From contig KI543202.1 in NCBI GenBank assembly GCA_000496215.1, positions 1 to 38,378 of the forward strand: 38,378 nt of DNA, read 5' to 3'. Of this stretch, positions 1 to 8,698 are shown one piece after another. Position 1 is the stretch's first letter. Every line of letters begins with the position of its first letter. The position numbers and the translations under genes are program-made. Origin of the DNA: an uncultured archaeon A07HN63 (lineage in GTDB: Archaea; Halobacteriota; Halobacteria; Halobacteriales; Haloferacaceae). The notes beneath the pieces are model-generated. The model was not told the DNA's origin. It saw only the letters and a list, made by a program, of their open reading frames with translations, and did not search any database.

Positions 1-92
1 CGCGCGTCCTGTATCTTGCAACACCTTCTGTAACCGTATCTATTTCAACATTTACCGCTCCGGATGGTCCACAGTGAATCGGCTGTGAATGG

Positions 93-102
93 TATGACAC
101 GC
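93..102 (+). repeat. TATGACACGC motif, copy 1
   Basis: A 10-mer found four times in the window: here, at 36221-36230 on the minus strand, at 37083-37092 and at 37182-37191. This copy lies in the non-coding stretch upstream of tfe. At 36221 and 37092 the same motif forms the outer ends of an inverted repeat. Position 93-102 may therefore be a solo end of the same element, but a single 10-mer alone proves little. Confidence 0.4.
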
Positions 103-160
103 TACGGCTCGCTGGATGTCGTAGCACCCGCCGATGTCGCCGGGATCGTCGTAGTCGGAG

Positions 161-169
161 CTTTTAACC
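161..169 (+). promoter_or_regulatory. TATA box of tfe
   Basis: CTTTTAACC lies 25-33 bases before the tfe ATG, the spacing expected for a leaderless haloarchaeal transcript starting at or near the start codon. Confidence 0.5.
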
Positions 170-193
170 GAGTTCACCGCCGAAAATGCTGTA

Positions 194-727
194 ATGGCTT
201 TTGAGGAACTACTGAACGATCCGGTTATCCAGAAATACCTCCACGAACTCGTCGGCGCGGAGGGGATGCCGGTTGCCGCCGCCCCGCCGGAGGGTGAAGT
301 GACCGACGAGGAGCTGGCCGAGGAACTCGATCTCGAACTCAACGACGTGCGCCGGGCGCTGTTCATCCTCTACGAGAACGATCTGGCCTCCTACCGCCGC
401 GTCCGCGACGAGGATTCGGGCTGGCTCACGTATCTGTGGACGTTCCACTACGACAACATCCCCGAAAATCTCGAAGCCGAGATGGAGCGCCTCATGGAGG
501 CCATCGAGGAGCGCGAGGAGTACGAGCGCACCCACGAGTTCTACCTCTGTGAGGTCTGTTCGATCCGCTTCGAGTTCGGCGAGGCGATGGATCAGGGCTT
601 CCAGTGTCCCGAGTGTGCCTCCCCGCTCGAATCGATGGACAACGACGAGCTTGTCGGAGCGATGGAGGAGCGACTCGACGCCCTCCGGAACGAACTGAAC
701 ACCGAAATCCACGCGGACGCCGACTGA
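194..727 (+). CDS. tfe: Transcription initiation factor E, alpha subunit (TFE)
   Basis: General archaeal transcription factor that stabilises the open promoter complex with TBP, TFB and RNA polymerase. The 177-residue protein has the full family layout. A winged-helix domain covers about residues 5-95, with the characteristic W-x-x-x-Y-D-x-I segment near 82-90. A helical linker follows, then a C-terminal zinc ribbon with C119, C122, C138 and C141. The start is set by a TATA-like box about 28 bases upstream, so the mRNA is probably leaderless. The stop codon directly abuts the next start at 728, so tfe and the DUF2110 gene are very likely one transcript. Length and motifs match known haloarchaeal TFE; the assignment is secure. 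Confidence 0.96.
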   Translation: MAFEELLNDPVIQKYLHELVGAEGMPVAAAPPEGEVTDEELAEELDLELNDVRRALFILYENDLASYRRVRDEDSGWLTYLWTFHYDNIPENLEAEMERLMEAIEEREEYERTHEFYLCEVCSIRFEFGEAMDQGFQCPECASPLESMDNDELVGAMEERLDALRNELNTEIHADAD

Positions 728-1399
728 ATGGTCGTTCTTGCAACCAAGTGTTACGTCGAGGGCGACGCCCGCGAGCGAGCGCTGAAAAGTCTCGGCTCGC
801 TGCTCGACAACGCGGTCGGCGACCTCCATGTCGAGTGCGAGATCGGCGTCCGGAGCGACGAGTTCGTCACCGTGACCGTCTCCGGCGACGACGCCACCGC
901 CGCCCGCAACGTCCTCCGCGAGCAGTGGGGCGAGATCACCGACCACTTCGAAAGCGGCGAGACCTACACCGGCACGCTCGAATCGTGGGACGACGACGGG
1001 ATCACCCTCGACGCTGGCGAGAAAATCCGAATCCCGAGCGACGAACTCGGGCTCGGACAGGGGACGCCGAGCCAGATCCGCGAGCGGTTCGGCCTCGTCC
1101 AGCATCTCCCGATGCAGTTCGTCTACGGTGATCCCTCGCGGCTCGCCGACGACGAGCGCGACCGGCTCTACGAGTGGCCGCGCGGCCCCGGCCGTGTCAC
1201 CGTCAACAGTGCGACCCGCGGCGAGGTGCGGGCGACGGTCAACCGCGCCGGCCACGCACAGGATATCGTCACCGTCGAACGGCTCGGCCTGCTTGAGCAG
1301 TCGATTATCTGTGGTGAGGGCACGGACCCGCCCGGCCTGCTGGCATCGATTGGCGAATACCTCCCCGCAGAACTGCGGTGTGTGATCGGCGACGAGTAA
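728..1399 (+). CDS. DUF2110 family protein
   Basis: Conserved archaeal protein of unknown function, 223 residues. The ATG follows the tfe stop without a gap, which argues for coupled translation. The N-terminal half has a ferredoxin-like alternation of strands and helices. Around residues 75-110 is an S1/OB-like stretch (TYTGTLESWDDDGITL) that could bind nucleic acid. The family assignment is from recall of DUF2110 and of its usual place downstream of tfe; the OB-like reading is inference. The co-location with a transcription factor suggests a role in RNA metabolism, but nothing in the sequence proves one. Confidence 0.8.
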   Translation: MVVLATKCYVEGDARERALKSLGSLLDNAVGDLHVECEIGVRSDEFVTVTVSGDDATAARNVLREQWGEITDHFESGETYTGTLESWDDDGITLDAGEKIRIPSDELGLGQGTPSQIRERFGLVQHLPMQFVYGDPSRLADDERDRLYEWPRGPGRVTVNSATRGEVRATVNRAGHAQDIVTVERLGLLEQSIICGEGTDPPGLLASIGEYLPAELRCVIGDE

Positions 1400-1401
1400 G
1401 C

Positions 1402-2154
1402 ATGAACCGACGACTCGGCCTCGCGATCATCGCGGTGCTCGCCCTCGCCGTCACCGGCGGCTGTCTTGGCTACATCACCGGCGGCGGCGAGATCAACGCC
1501 GAGACACTCGACGCGGAGCCGGCCGACCCGTACGACTGGAACACCAGCCGGAACGCGACGCTCACCCTCGATACGGGCTCGGAACTACAGGCCGTCTACA
1601 ACGTCTCGGCTGACCAGCGGCTCCGCCTCTACCAGCCAACAAGCCCCGGACAGGAGGGGCCGCTCGACATCTCGGCCGTGCGGTTCAGATACGCCAACGG
1701 GACCGTCATCAACGGGACCGACCTCGATACACGCGGGACCGTCGACCAGACGCCCGACGAGGTGTTTGTCACGGCCCCCGCCGACGGGAAACTCGCCTTC
1801 ACCGCGGGTGCGACGCCGCGCCGGCTGACGCTGCCCGTCTTCGTCGAGGGCTCCTACGAGGTGATCCTCCCGCCGGACAGCCGGATGGACTTCTTCCTGT
1901 TTAGCAACGCCGTCCCGACAGGTGCGGAGACAACCCTCGTCGACAACCGGGTGCGGGTGACGTGGGACGATGTTGCCACGGGATCGATCATGGTCCAGTA
2001 CTACGAGCGACAGGACCTCACCATCTTCTCGATTGCCGTCGCCGTCCTCGCGGCGATTGCGGTCGGCGGGCTCTACTACTACCGCCGGCAGATCGACCGC
2101 CTACACGAGGTTCGCGTGGAGATGGGCCTCGACGATGACGAGGAGGACCGATGA
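1402..2154 (+). CDS. DUF5803-type membrane-anchored lipoprotein
   Basis: Haloarchaeal exported protein of 250 residues. The start at 1402, three bases after the previous stop, gives a clean signal sequence: MNRR, a hydrophobic core (LAIIAVLALAVTGG), then Cys at residue 18 as a lipobox (TGGC). A mostly beta extracellular region follows. A second hydrophobic segment (near residues 211-230, FSIAVAVLAAIAVGGLYYY) precedes a charged RRQIDRLHE tail, so the C-terminus is probably cytoplasmic. The family name is recalled from haloarchaeal annotation; the function is unknown. It overlaps the next gene by four bases (ATGA). Confidence 0.75.
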   Translation: MNRRLGLAIIAVLALAVTGGCLGYITGGGEINAETLDAEPADPYDWNTSRNATLTLDTGSELQAVYNVSADQRLRLYQPTSPGQEGPLDISAVRFRYANGTVINGTDLDTRGTVDQTPDEVFVTAPADGKLAFTAGATPRRLTLPVFVEGSYEVILPPDSRMDFFLFSNAVPTGAETTLVDNRVRVTWDDVATGSIMVQYYERQDLTIFSIAVAVLAAIAVGGLYYYRRQIDRLHEVRVEMGLDDDEEDR

Positions 2155-2852
2155 ACGTCGCGCTGGTCACCGTCGGCGACGAGTTGCTGGCCGGCGAGAC
2201 CGTCAACACGAACGGCGCATGGCTGGCCGAGCAGCTTACCGACCGCGGCTGTCGAATCGAGCGGCTGACGACACTGCCGGATCGCATCGAGGATATCGCC
2301 AAGGTCGTCAACGAGTACCGCGCGGCCTACGACGCCGTCGTCGTCACCGGCGGCCTCGGCCCGACACACGACGACATGACGATGGCAGCCGTCGCCACCG
2401 CTGTCGGCCGCGACCTCGAACACAGCCCCGAGGCGGAGGCGTGGCTCGCAGAGCAGGGCGGCTACAGCGCCGACGAGCTCGACGAGGGGACGACCGATCT
2501 CCCGGCCGGCGCGAGAATGCTCCCCAACGAGGTCGGCGTCGCGCCCGGCGCGGTCGTCGAGTCGATCTACGTCCTGCCGGGCGTTCCTGCCGAAATGAAG
2601 GCCATGTTCGAGCGGGTCGCCGACGAGTTCAGTGGCGAGCCGATCCACACCGCCGTCGTCGTTGCCGACGAACCCGAGAGTCAGCTGCTGGACCGGCTGG
2701 CGGCAGTCCGCGAGCGGTTCGCCGTCGACGTGGGGTGCTATCCGGGCGAGTTCGTCCGCGTCAAATTCAGCGGCGGCGACGCCAACGTCGTCGATGGTGC
2801 CGCGGAGTGGTTCGCCGAGCAGGTGACCGTCGCTGACCGGGAAAAGGAGTAG
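2151..2852 (+). CDS. MoaB/CinA-type molybdopterin-binding domain protein
   Basis: Single MoCF_biosynth (MogA/MoaB-like) domain, 233 residues. It begins with the hallmark VTVGDELLAGETVNTNG and carries the TGGLGPTHDD phosphate-binding loop near residues 65-74. It resembles the N-terminal half of CinA but lacks the C-terminal nicotinamide-mononucleotide amidohydrolase domain. The ligand could be a molybdopterin or a nucleotide derivative; homologues are usually annotated only as competence/damage-inducible protein A. The ATG overlaps the stop of the lipoprotein gene as ATGA, so the two are translationally coupled. It is the last gene of the run that begins with tfe. Confidence 0.85.
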   Translation: MNVALVTVGDELLAGETVNTNGAWLAEQLTDRGCRIERLTTLPDRIEDIAKVVNEYRAAYDAVVVTGGLGPTHDDMTMAAVATAVGRDLEHSPEAEAWLAEQGGYSADELDEGTTDLPAGARMLPNEVGVAPGAVVESIYVLPGVPAEMKAMFERVADEFSGEPIHTAVVVADEPESQLLDRLAAVRERFAVDVGCYPGEFVRVKFSGGDANVVDGAAEWFAEQVTVADREKE

Positions 2853-2875
2853 CGAGCGAGCGACGAGCGCGGCGG

Positions 2876-2983
2876 CTATCGGAAGACGAGGACGAGCCAG
2901 CCAATCGTCAGGACGAGACTGGCGACGAGCACGACGGCGGCCGTCGCGGTGATCGGGAGCGCGGTGGATGCCAGTAGGGTCAT
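2876..2983 (-). CDS. Small single-span membrane protein (35 aa)
   Basis: Reading from the ATG at 2983 gives a 35-residue peptide. A short N-terminal segment is followed by one long hydrophobic helix (ITATAAVVLVASLVLTIGWLVL) and a basic end (FR). A TTAA-containing AT-rich box lies about 28-32 bases upstream, inside the end of the MFS gene, so a leaderless transcript is plausible. No family is recognised. The ORF is short and could be fortuitous, but composition and promoter spacing support expression. Confidence 0.45.
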   Translation of the reverse strand: MTLLASTALPITATAAVVLVASLVLTIGWLVLVFR

Positions 2984-3009
2984 TACTCGCTGGTAGCTTG
3001 CCGACCCTG

Positions 3010-4204
3010 TTAAGTGTTTGAGTTGCCACCGACTGTCCGCGCAGGTAGTCGGGTATACAGCAGTGCCGCGACCGCGGTCAGCACGGCGAGCAACAGGAAC
3101 GCCTCGTCGAACAACTCCGCGTCGGCCATCGCGCCGACGACCGTCGAGCCGGTCGCGCCGAGGATGAAGCTCGCCGTCCGGAGCGTTCCCCACGCAGTTC
3201 CCGTCACAGCTTCAGGGAGCACATCGATGATGTAGGCGTTCGAAACAGCGTTGACGCCGAGTCGCACGCCCAGCAGGAGCGAGGCGGCCGCGACAGCGAT
3301 CTCGCTGTCGAGCACCGGAATCGCCACAAGCACCGGGACGGTCACGCCGGCAGCGACGACCAACACCGGCCGGTCACCGAATCGGTCGGCGAGCCCGCCC
3401 GAGACGGTCTGTGAGACGGCCCCGCCGAGAAACACGAGCGAAAACATCGCCGCGGCGGTCGACTGCGCAAAGCCCGTGACCGAGGTGAGGTAGATGACGT
3501 AGAACGCCGACACCCCCTGAAAGACGAAGATCATTATCGTCACCGCACTGATCGCGAGGGCAACCTGCCGCGTCCGGATCGCCGCGAGCACGTCGTCAAC
3601 GGGGATTTCGTCGGTAGCCGCGTCGCCACCGATCTCGAACGATGGAACAGTCACCCAGATCAGGGCACCGACCGCGACAAGCGGCACCGCCAGCCCACCA
3701 ACGAGGAGTCGCCAGCTATAGCTACTGACCAGCGAGCCGGCTACCAGCGGGAGGACCGCCGAACCGACCGAGCCAGCGGCCAGCGTCGCGCCAATGGCAG
3801 TGCCGTCCTGGTCCGGAAACGCTCGCGAGAGGGCGGTGCCGCGTGCTGGACCATAGAGACCGGTTGCGAGACCGAACCCACCGCAGCCGACGAGAAAGCG
3901 AGAAACGCCGGGGCACCCCCGATGACGACGACGCTCGTCGCGGTGAGGACGACGCTCCCGGCGAGGAGTCGTCGCTCGCCGACACGGTCGACGAGTATCC
4001 CAGCCGGCATCTGCATCAGCCCGTAGGTCGCCCAGATAACCGTGACGGCCACGCCAGCCCCGATATCGCCGACGGTGAAGGCATCCTTCACCTGCGGGAG
4101 CACGGCTGGCACGAGAAACCGACCGCCAAGCACGAACACCCAGCCACCGCAATCGACAGCAGCGTCCAGCCGCGGCCCTCACCACGGAGGTCCCCGAGTG
4201 CCAT
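3010..4204 (-). pseudogene. Major facilitator superfamily permease, interrupted by two frameshifts
   Basis: The protein is readable only by switching frames twice. The N-terminus (MALGDLRGEG, start at 4204) is in one frame. A second frame from about 4147 gives VLGGRFLVPAVLPQVKDAF and LMQMPAGILVDRVGERRLL, the latter containing the MFS loop-2-3 motif. A third frame from about 3915 runs to the stop at 3010 with the remaining membrane helices. Both breaks need one added base, at runs near 4138-4150 and 3908-3920 that contain short homopolymers. Restoring both gives 399 codons, a normal MFS length. So this is either a recent pseudogene or two homopolymer sequencing errors; no internal stop is otherwise seen. 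The substrate cannot be predicted. Confidence 0.8.
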
Positions 4205-4387
4205 ACCGGCGGTCGGTTACGGCGAAGGGAGTGGGTTCCGATTCGCTACGAGGACGACCGAAGGGAGTCCTCGGTTCACTCGAACGTCGACCAGCGGGAG
4301 CCGTGAGAGCCGCGCGGGCGACCGCAGGGAGCCAACGAGTCACTGCCGGGTCACGGGGCTTTTCACCGCGCCACCCGAGGGTCGAGT

Positions 4388-5479
4388 ATGCGACTCGGCG
4401 TCCTCGTCAACCCGATTGCCGGTATGGGTGGGCGGGTCGGCCTCAAGGGCACCGACGGCAAGATCGAGGAGGCCCGTCAACGCGGTGCCGAACCGCGAGC
4501 ACCGGAGCGGGCCCGGCGACTGTTCGACCGCTTTGCCGACCGCGACGCCGATCTCGACCTGCTGACGGCCGGCGGATCGATGGGAGCCGACGCCGCCTGC
4601 GCGGCGGGGTTTGAGCCGACGGTCGTGTACGACCCTGATGCCGACAGTGACGCCGGGACCGACGACCCTGAGACAGCCGACACAGCAGCGAGCGACACCG
4701 CAGCCGCGGTCGACGCGTTCGTCGAACACGGCGTCGATCTCGTCGCCTTCGTCGGCGGCGACGGCACCGCAGCCGACGTGGCTGACGCGCTGGCCGACAG
4801 CGAGACGCCGTTGCTCGGCGTGCCCGCCGGCGTCAAGGTCTACTCGTCGGTGTTTGCGGTCTCACCGGAGGCAGCTGCCGATGTCGCCGTCGATTTCGAC
4901 CGCACCGAACAGCGCGAGGTCATGGATATCGACGAGGACGACTACCGTGACGGCGACGTTAGCCCCGAACTCCGGGCGGTCGCGGGCGTGCCAGTCGCCG
5001 ACGACCTCCAGTCGGCCAAACAGCGCGGCGGCGGCAGCGTCGACGCGCTGGCGGCGGGCGTCGCAGCTGACATGGACAGCGAGACCACCTACGTGCTCGG
5101 CCCGGGATCGACGCTTGCGGCGATCAAACGCGAACTCGGCTTCGATGGCTCGCCGCTCGGCGTCGATGTGTGGCGCGACGGCGAGGTGCTGGTCAGCGAC
5201 GCCACCGAGTCAGAAATTCTCGACGCGCTCGGCGAGCAGAGCACGATCATCGTCTCGCCGATCGGCGGACAGGGGTTCGTCTTCGGCCGCGGCAACCCAC
5301 AGCTCTCGCCCGCGGTGATCCGCCGGTGCGAGGTGGAGATCGTCGGCTCTCAGTCCAAACTCGACGAGCTCCGGGCCCTGCGAGCCGATACCGACGACCC
5401 AGACCTCGACGCCGACCTCCGCGGCTGGTGGCAGGTTCGCGTCGGCCGCGTCGAAACGCGGCTCATGAAACTCGTGTAG
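4388..5479 (+). CDS. ATP-NAD kinase-family (AcoX-like) protein
   Basis: Protein of 363 residues in the NAD kinase/diacylglycerol kinase-like fold. It starts with LGVLVNPIAGMGGRVGLKG, the typical N-terminal nucleotide-binding strand. It carries the GGDGT motif at residues 123-127 and then a PAGVKVYSSVFA segment. A short acidic spacer (about 83-107) lies between the first strand unit and the catalytic motif, as in other haloarchaeal members. These proteins are annotated as ATP-NAD/AcoX kinases; the true substrate is not established. The ATG at 4388 has a CTTTTCACC box about 28 bases upstream. The gene stands alone, facing away from the MFS gene. Confidence 0.88.
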   Translation: MRLGVLVNPIAGMGGRVGLKGTDGKIEEARQRGAEPRAPERARRLFDRFADRDADLDLLTAGGSMGADAACAAGFEPTVVYDPDADSDAGTDDPETADTAASDTAAAVDAFVEHGVDLVAFVGGDGTAADVADALADSETPLLGVPAGVKVYSSVFAVSPEAAADVAVDFDRTEQREVMDIDEDDYRDGDVSPELRAVAGVPVADDLQSAKQRGGGSVDALAAGVAADMDSETTYVLGPGSTLAAIKRELGFDGSPLGVDVWRDGEVLVSDATESEILDALGEQSTIIVSPIGGQGFVFGRGNPQLSPAVIRRCEVEIVGSQSKLDELRALRADTDDPDLDADLRGWWQVRVGRVETRLMKLV

Positions 5480-5682
5480 TGGTGGGAGAAGCGCGTGTAG
5501 CGGCGGAGAGAGCGAAACGAATGTCGGGATCACGCGGGTCAGGTTCGCGTTTCGACAGTTTCCGTTCGTGGCACTCTATGGCGTATTAATATTTGTTCAA
5601 TTCAGCACACTCCTTCAATACATAACCACATGTTCACCATTTCATGGGTATAATTTAAGGATGTACGCGTTTGAGGAAGGGT

Positions 5683-6711
5683 ATGGAAACCCGGAAAGTG
5701 CAGCGACTCGGGCCGTCGACACTGGCGATGACGCTGCCCGCGGAGTGGACCAAGGAGAACTACGTCGAGAAGGGCGACGAGGTATCGATCCGGATGGGCG
5801 GCAAGGGCACCCTGACCGTCCTCCCGGAGTCCGCAAACACCGAGGAGAGCGAGGCCATCATCCACGCAGACAACCTCGATGCCGGCGCGGTCGAACGCGC
5901 CATCGTCGCCCAGTACGTCCTCGGACGCAGGGTGATCCACGTCCAGAAGGGCGAAGACGCCCTCGATTCCGAACACATCAACGCCGTCTACACGGCCGAA
6001 ACCCAGCTGATGGGGCTGGGCGTCGTCGAGGAGACACCCGAGCGGATCGCCATCCGCTGTTCGGCCGATCCCGAGGATTTCACGCTCGACAACCTGCTGG
6101 AACGGCTCGAAAGCACCGGCAGCACGATGCGCGGCGAGGCGGTCAAGGCGCTGGCCCACGACAACAGCGACCTCGCCCAGCGCGCGCTCAACCGCGAGCG
6201 ACAGGCCAACAAGATCTTCGTCCTCCTCCTCCGGCTGATTTTCACCGCCTACCAGAACCCCAATCTCTGTCGGGCCGTCGGACTCGACTCCAGTTTCCCG
6301 CTGATCGGCTATCGCTCGGTCGCCAAGAATCTCGAACTCACCGCCGACAACGCCGAGGATATCGCCGAAACCGTCGCCACCGCCGATGACACACCGGATG
6401 TCGATAGCTCGACCATCCGGCGCATCCGGGAGTTCACCGACGACATCGACGAGCTGACATCGATGGCCGTCCGGGCAGTCGTCGAGCGAGATTACGATCT
6501 CACCATCGACTGCCGCCACCTCTTCGGCGAGATCTCCGACCGCGAACAGGAGATCCTCGACGACCTCGAAGAACTGCCGAACGAGGACCTCCTGAAGATC
6601 CGCGAGGTACTCGTCAGCCTCCAGCATACCGCGGAGTACGCCATGCGCAACGCCGAGATCGCCGCGAACCTCTCGCTGAACGCGGAATCCGAGCACGTCG
6701 AAATCAAGTGA
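5683..6711 (+). CDS. phoU: Phosphate uptake regulator with AbrB and PhoU domains
   Basis: Transcription-linked phosphate regulator of 342 residues. Residues 1-48 form a SpoVT/AbrB-type DNA-binding fold (TRKVQRLGPSTLAMTLPAEW, then a Gly-rich turn). The rest consists of the helical PhoU repeats, with the negatively charged helices expected for metal or partner binding. A longer ORF opens at a TTG at 5671. I prefer the ATG at 5683, because a TATAATTTAAGG element at 5649-5660 puts transcription start on that ATG and the homologous N-terminus begins METRKVQ. No pst transporter genes are adjacent. The AbrB-PhoU fusion is a well-known haloarchaeal arrangement. Confidence 0.92.
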   Translation: METRKVQRLGPSTLAMTLPAEWTKENYVEKGDEVSIRMGGKGTLTVLPESANTEESEAIIHADNLDAGAVERAIVAQYVLGRRVIHVQKGEDALDSEHINAVYTAETQLMGLGVVEETPERIAIRCSADPEDFTLDNLLERLESTGSTMRGEAVKALAHDNSDLAQRALNRERQANKIFVLLLRLIFTAYQNPNLCRAVGLDSSFPLIGYRSVAKNLELTADNAEDIAETVATADDTPDVDSSTIRRIREFTDDIDELTSMAVRAVVERDYDLTIDCRHLFGEISDREQEILDDLEELPNEDLLKIREVLVSLQHTAEYAMRNAEIAANLSLNAESEHVEIK

Positions 6712-6793
6712 CAGCGGCCGCGATAGCCGGAGCCCAGCCCCGGAACAGGCTGGGGTCGAATGAACTAAGTTGCCACCGGCGGAGGCTGCGAGT

Positions 6794-6976
6794 ATGGAAC
6801 ACGGCAGCGACACCGACAAGGGCATCGGCGCGGGGATCGCACTGGGCGCGCTGACGGTTATCGGTGCTGGCGTCATGTTCGCCGGCAGCACACAGCTGTT
6901 CAAGGCCTGGGGGTTCGCCGCGGCGATGCTCGCCGCCTCGCTGGCGGTCGTGGCGGTCCAGATTTACGACGCCTGA
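6794..6976 (+). CDS. Small two-helix membrane protein (60 aa)
   Basis: The ATG at 6794 gives a 60-residue protein. A short polar N-terminus is followed by a hydrophobic helix (IGAGIALGALTVIGAGVMFAG), a turn, and a second helix (GFAAAMLAASLAVVAVQIY). An in-frame TTG opens the ORF earlier, at 6770. The ATG is better supported, by an ACTAAG box about 29 bases upstream and a GGAGG at 6781-6785. Similar short proteins occur in many haloarchaea under DUF names; I do not know a function. Confidence 0.7.
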   Translation: MEHGSDTDKGIGAGIALGALTVIGAGVMFAGSTQLFKAWGFAAAMLAASLAVVAVQIYDA

Positions 6977-7057
6977 TAGTGGGTGCTGCAACGGTCCAAC
7001 CGGCGACGTTGGTGGTGGACGTAATCGTTAAGCCTGTTTGTGTGCTACACTGTTTCA

Positions 7058-7282
7058 ATGACCGATTACACCGAGGAGGAACGCCGGATCGTTGCCTACC
7101 TCCGTGACAGCGTCGCGCGAGGTGAACGATACTTCCGGGCGAAAACCATCGCCGACGCCATCGGTCTCTCGTCGAAGCAGGTCGGTGTCCGGCTGCCACA
7201 GCTCGCCGAGAAATCCGACGATGTCGACATCGAGAAGTGGAGTCGGGCCCGGTCGACGACGTGGCGTGTCACCCCCGAGTAG
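7058..7282 (+). CDS. DUF7123-type winged-helix-like protein
   Basis: Haloarchaeal protein of 74 residues. It has a compact helix-turn-helix reading: an N-terminal helix (EEERRIVAYLRDSV), then FRAKTIADAIGLSSKQVGVRL, typical of a winged-helix recognition unit, and a basic wing ending RSTTWRVT. The ATG at 7058 is chosen over the in-frame upstream start because a CGTTAAGCC box at 7025-7033 fits a leaderless start. DNA binding is inferred; the family name is recalled from haloarchaeal annotation. Confidence 0.75.
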   Translation: MTDYTEEERRIVAYLRDSVARGERYFRAKTIADAIGLSSKQVGVRLPQLAEKSDDVDIEKWSRARSTTWRVTPE

Positions 7283-7339
7283 GCCGCGCCGACCGCCGGT
7301 TCCGCGCCCTTTTTGAGCCTCCCAGCCCACTATACAGCA

Positions 7340-7768
7340 ATGACTGTCCGTGTCTCGCGGACGTTCGCGTTCGATGTCCCCGGCGACCAGATCTGGTCGT
7401 TTATCGCCGATCCGGAGAAGCGCGCCGGGGCGATTAGCGTCGTCGACTCCTACGACATTCACGACGAGAGCCGGGCGACCTGGCACGTACAGCTCCCGAT
7501 TCCGCTGGTGAACTCGACGGTGACGGTCGAAACCGAGGACGTGTCGCGCGATCCGCCGACGCGCGTGAAGTTCGAGGGCCGCTCGAAGGCACTTCGCGTG
7601 ACGGGCGAGCACACCATCACCGACACCGACGACGGCTGCACGCTCGCCAACGAGTTCGTCGTCGACGGCAAGCTCCCGGGCGTCGAGCGCTTCTTCAAGC
7701 GCAATCTCGACAGCGAACTCGACAATCTGGAGGCCGCTCTTCGCGAGGATATCAGCGGGAGCGAGTAG
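7340..7768 (+). CDS. SRPBCC (START-like) family protein
   Basis: Protein of 142 residues with the polyketide-cyclase/START-like pattern. A first strand (VRVSRTFAFDVPGDQIWSFI) and helix are followed by a run of beta strands and a long C-terminal helix (FFKRNLDSELDNLEAALRED). The fold makes a hydrophobic cavity; the ligand is unknown. The ATG at 7340 is preceded by CCTTTTTGAG at 7309-7318. Four bases separate it from the nitrilase gene, so the two are probably cotranscribed. Confidence 0.82.
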   Translation: MTVRVSRTFAFDVPGDQIWSFIADPEKRAGAISVVDSYDIHDESRATWHVQLPIPLVNSTVTVETEDVSRDPPTRVKFEGRSKALRVTGEHTITDTDDGCTLANEFVVDGKLPGVERFFKRNLDSELDNLEAALREDISGSE

Positions 7769-7772
7769 CCCG

Positions 7773-8600
7773 ATGGAGCTCGCGCTCGTCCAGCTCGATA
7801 TCGAGCCCAGCGCTGTCGAAGCAAACCTCGACCGCGCCAGCGACGCCGTTGCCGACGCCGCGAGCGATGGGGCCGACCTCGTTGCCCTCCCCGAGCAGTT
7901 CGTCGTCGGCTTCTTCGCCTTCGACGATTACCCCGATCACGCCGCCGGGCTCGACGACCCGCTGTTCGACCGGCTGGCCGCGATGGCCGCCGACAACGGG
8001 GTCGGGCTGGTCGCCGGGAGCACCGTCGAGGATCTCGCTGCCAGCGCAGCCGCCGGCTACGACGTGCCGGCCGCCGAGGGGTACGCCAACACGGCCGTCG
8101 TCTTCGACCGTGAGGGCCAGCAGCGCGGCGTCTACCGGAAGCACCACCTCTTCGGCTACGAGTCGGCCGAAAGCGAATTACTGGTACCCGGTGAGACACT
8201 CGGCGTCGTCGACTTCGCGGGCGTCACCGTCGGGGTGACGACCTGTTACGACCTCCGGTTTCCGGCGCTGTACCGCCGGCTCGTCGACCGCGGCGTCGAC
8301 CTCGTCGTTGTCCCGAGCGCGTGGCCGTATCCGCGGATCGAACACTGGGAGACACTCGGCCGTGCGCGAGCCATCGAGAGCCTCTGTTACGTTGCGGCGG
8401 TCAACGGCGTGGGCTCGTTCCCGGCCGCCGAGACGACGCTCTGTGGGCGGTCGGCCGTCTACGATCCGTGGGGAACGCCGCGTGTGCGCGCTGGCGACGA
8501 GCCGGCGACGCTGCACGCCGAGATCGATCCCGACGAGGTCGCGTCGGTTCGGGACTCGTTCCCCGCGCTCGACGACAGACGATCCGACCGCTGGACGTAG
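7773..8600 (+). CDS. Carbon-nitrogen hydrolase (nitrilase superfamily)
   Basis: Protein of 275 residues with an intact catalytic triad: E41 in LPEQF, K123 in YRKHHLFGYE and C158 in TTCYDLRFP. The Glu-Lys-Cys set hydrolyses nitriles or amides through a thioester intermediate. The sequence after Lys and the CYDLRFP loop are like those of omega-amidase/Nit2-type members, so a small carboxamide substrate is likely, but specificity cannot be read. The start is four bases after the SRPBCC stop. A hairpin followed by five T residues lies 41 bases after the stop. Confidence 0.9.
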   Translation: MELALVQLDIEPSAVEANLDRASDAVADAASDGADLVALPEQFVVGFFAFDDYPDHAAGLDDPLFDRLAAMAADNGVGLVAGSTVEDLAASAAAGYDVPAAEGYANTAVVFDREGQQRGVYRKHHLFGYESAESELLVPGETLGVVDFAGVTVGVTTCYDLRFPALYRRLVDRGVDLVVVPSAWPYPRIEHWETLGRARAIESLCYVAAVNGVGSFPAAETTLCGRSAVYDPWGTPRVRAGDEPATLHAEIDPDEVASVRDSFPALDDRRSDRWT

Positions 8601-8640
8601 CCTGACGTAGCCGATTGGAAGCCAGCCACATCTAGAGAGA

Positions 8641-8665
8641 ACCGTCCGCGGGACGGTGCCTTTTT
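8641..8665 (+). terminator. Hairpin plus T-tract after the nitrilase gene
   Basis: A perfect 7-bp stem (ACCGTCC/GGACGGT) with a GCG loop is followed after three bases by five T residues. Archaeal termination depends on the T-tract and FttA rather than on hairpins. The T-run also lies in TATA position for a possible small ORF at 8699, so it could serve either role. Confidence 0.45.
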
Positions 8666-8698
8666 ATCCGTCACCGCTGTAATTACGATGCCGACGAT

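Noticed and set aside
9..20. CTGTATCTTGCA at the window start as a third copy of the element end
   Set aside because: A 12-base match alone is expected by chance between some pairs of sites in a window this size, and the flanks do not align. It is kept only as a supporting remark for the motif finding.
209..1255. Long minus-strand ORF opposite tfe and the DUF2110 gene
   Set aside because: It mirrors two recognised genes, as do the other long opposite-strand ORFs (for example 2079-3029, 5602-6903 and 29237-30274). This is a normal effect of G+C-rich codon use.
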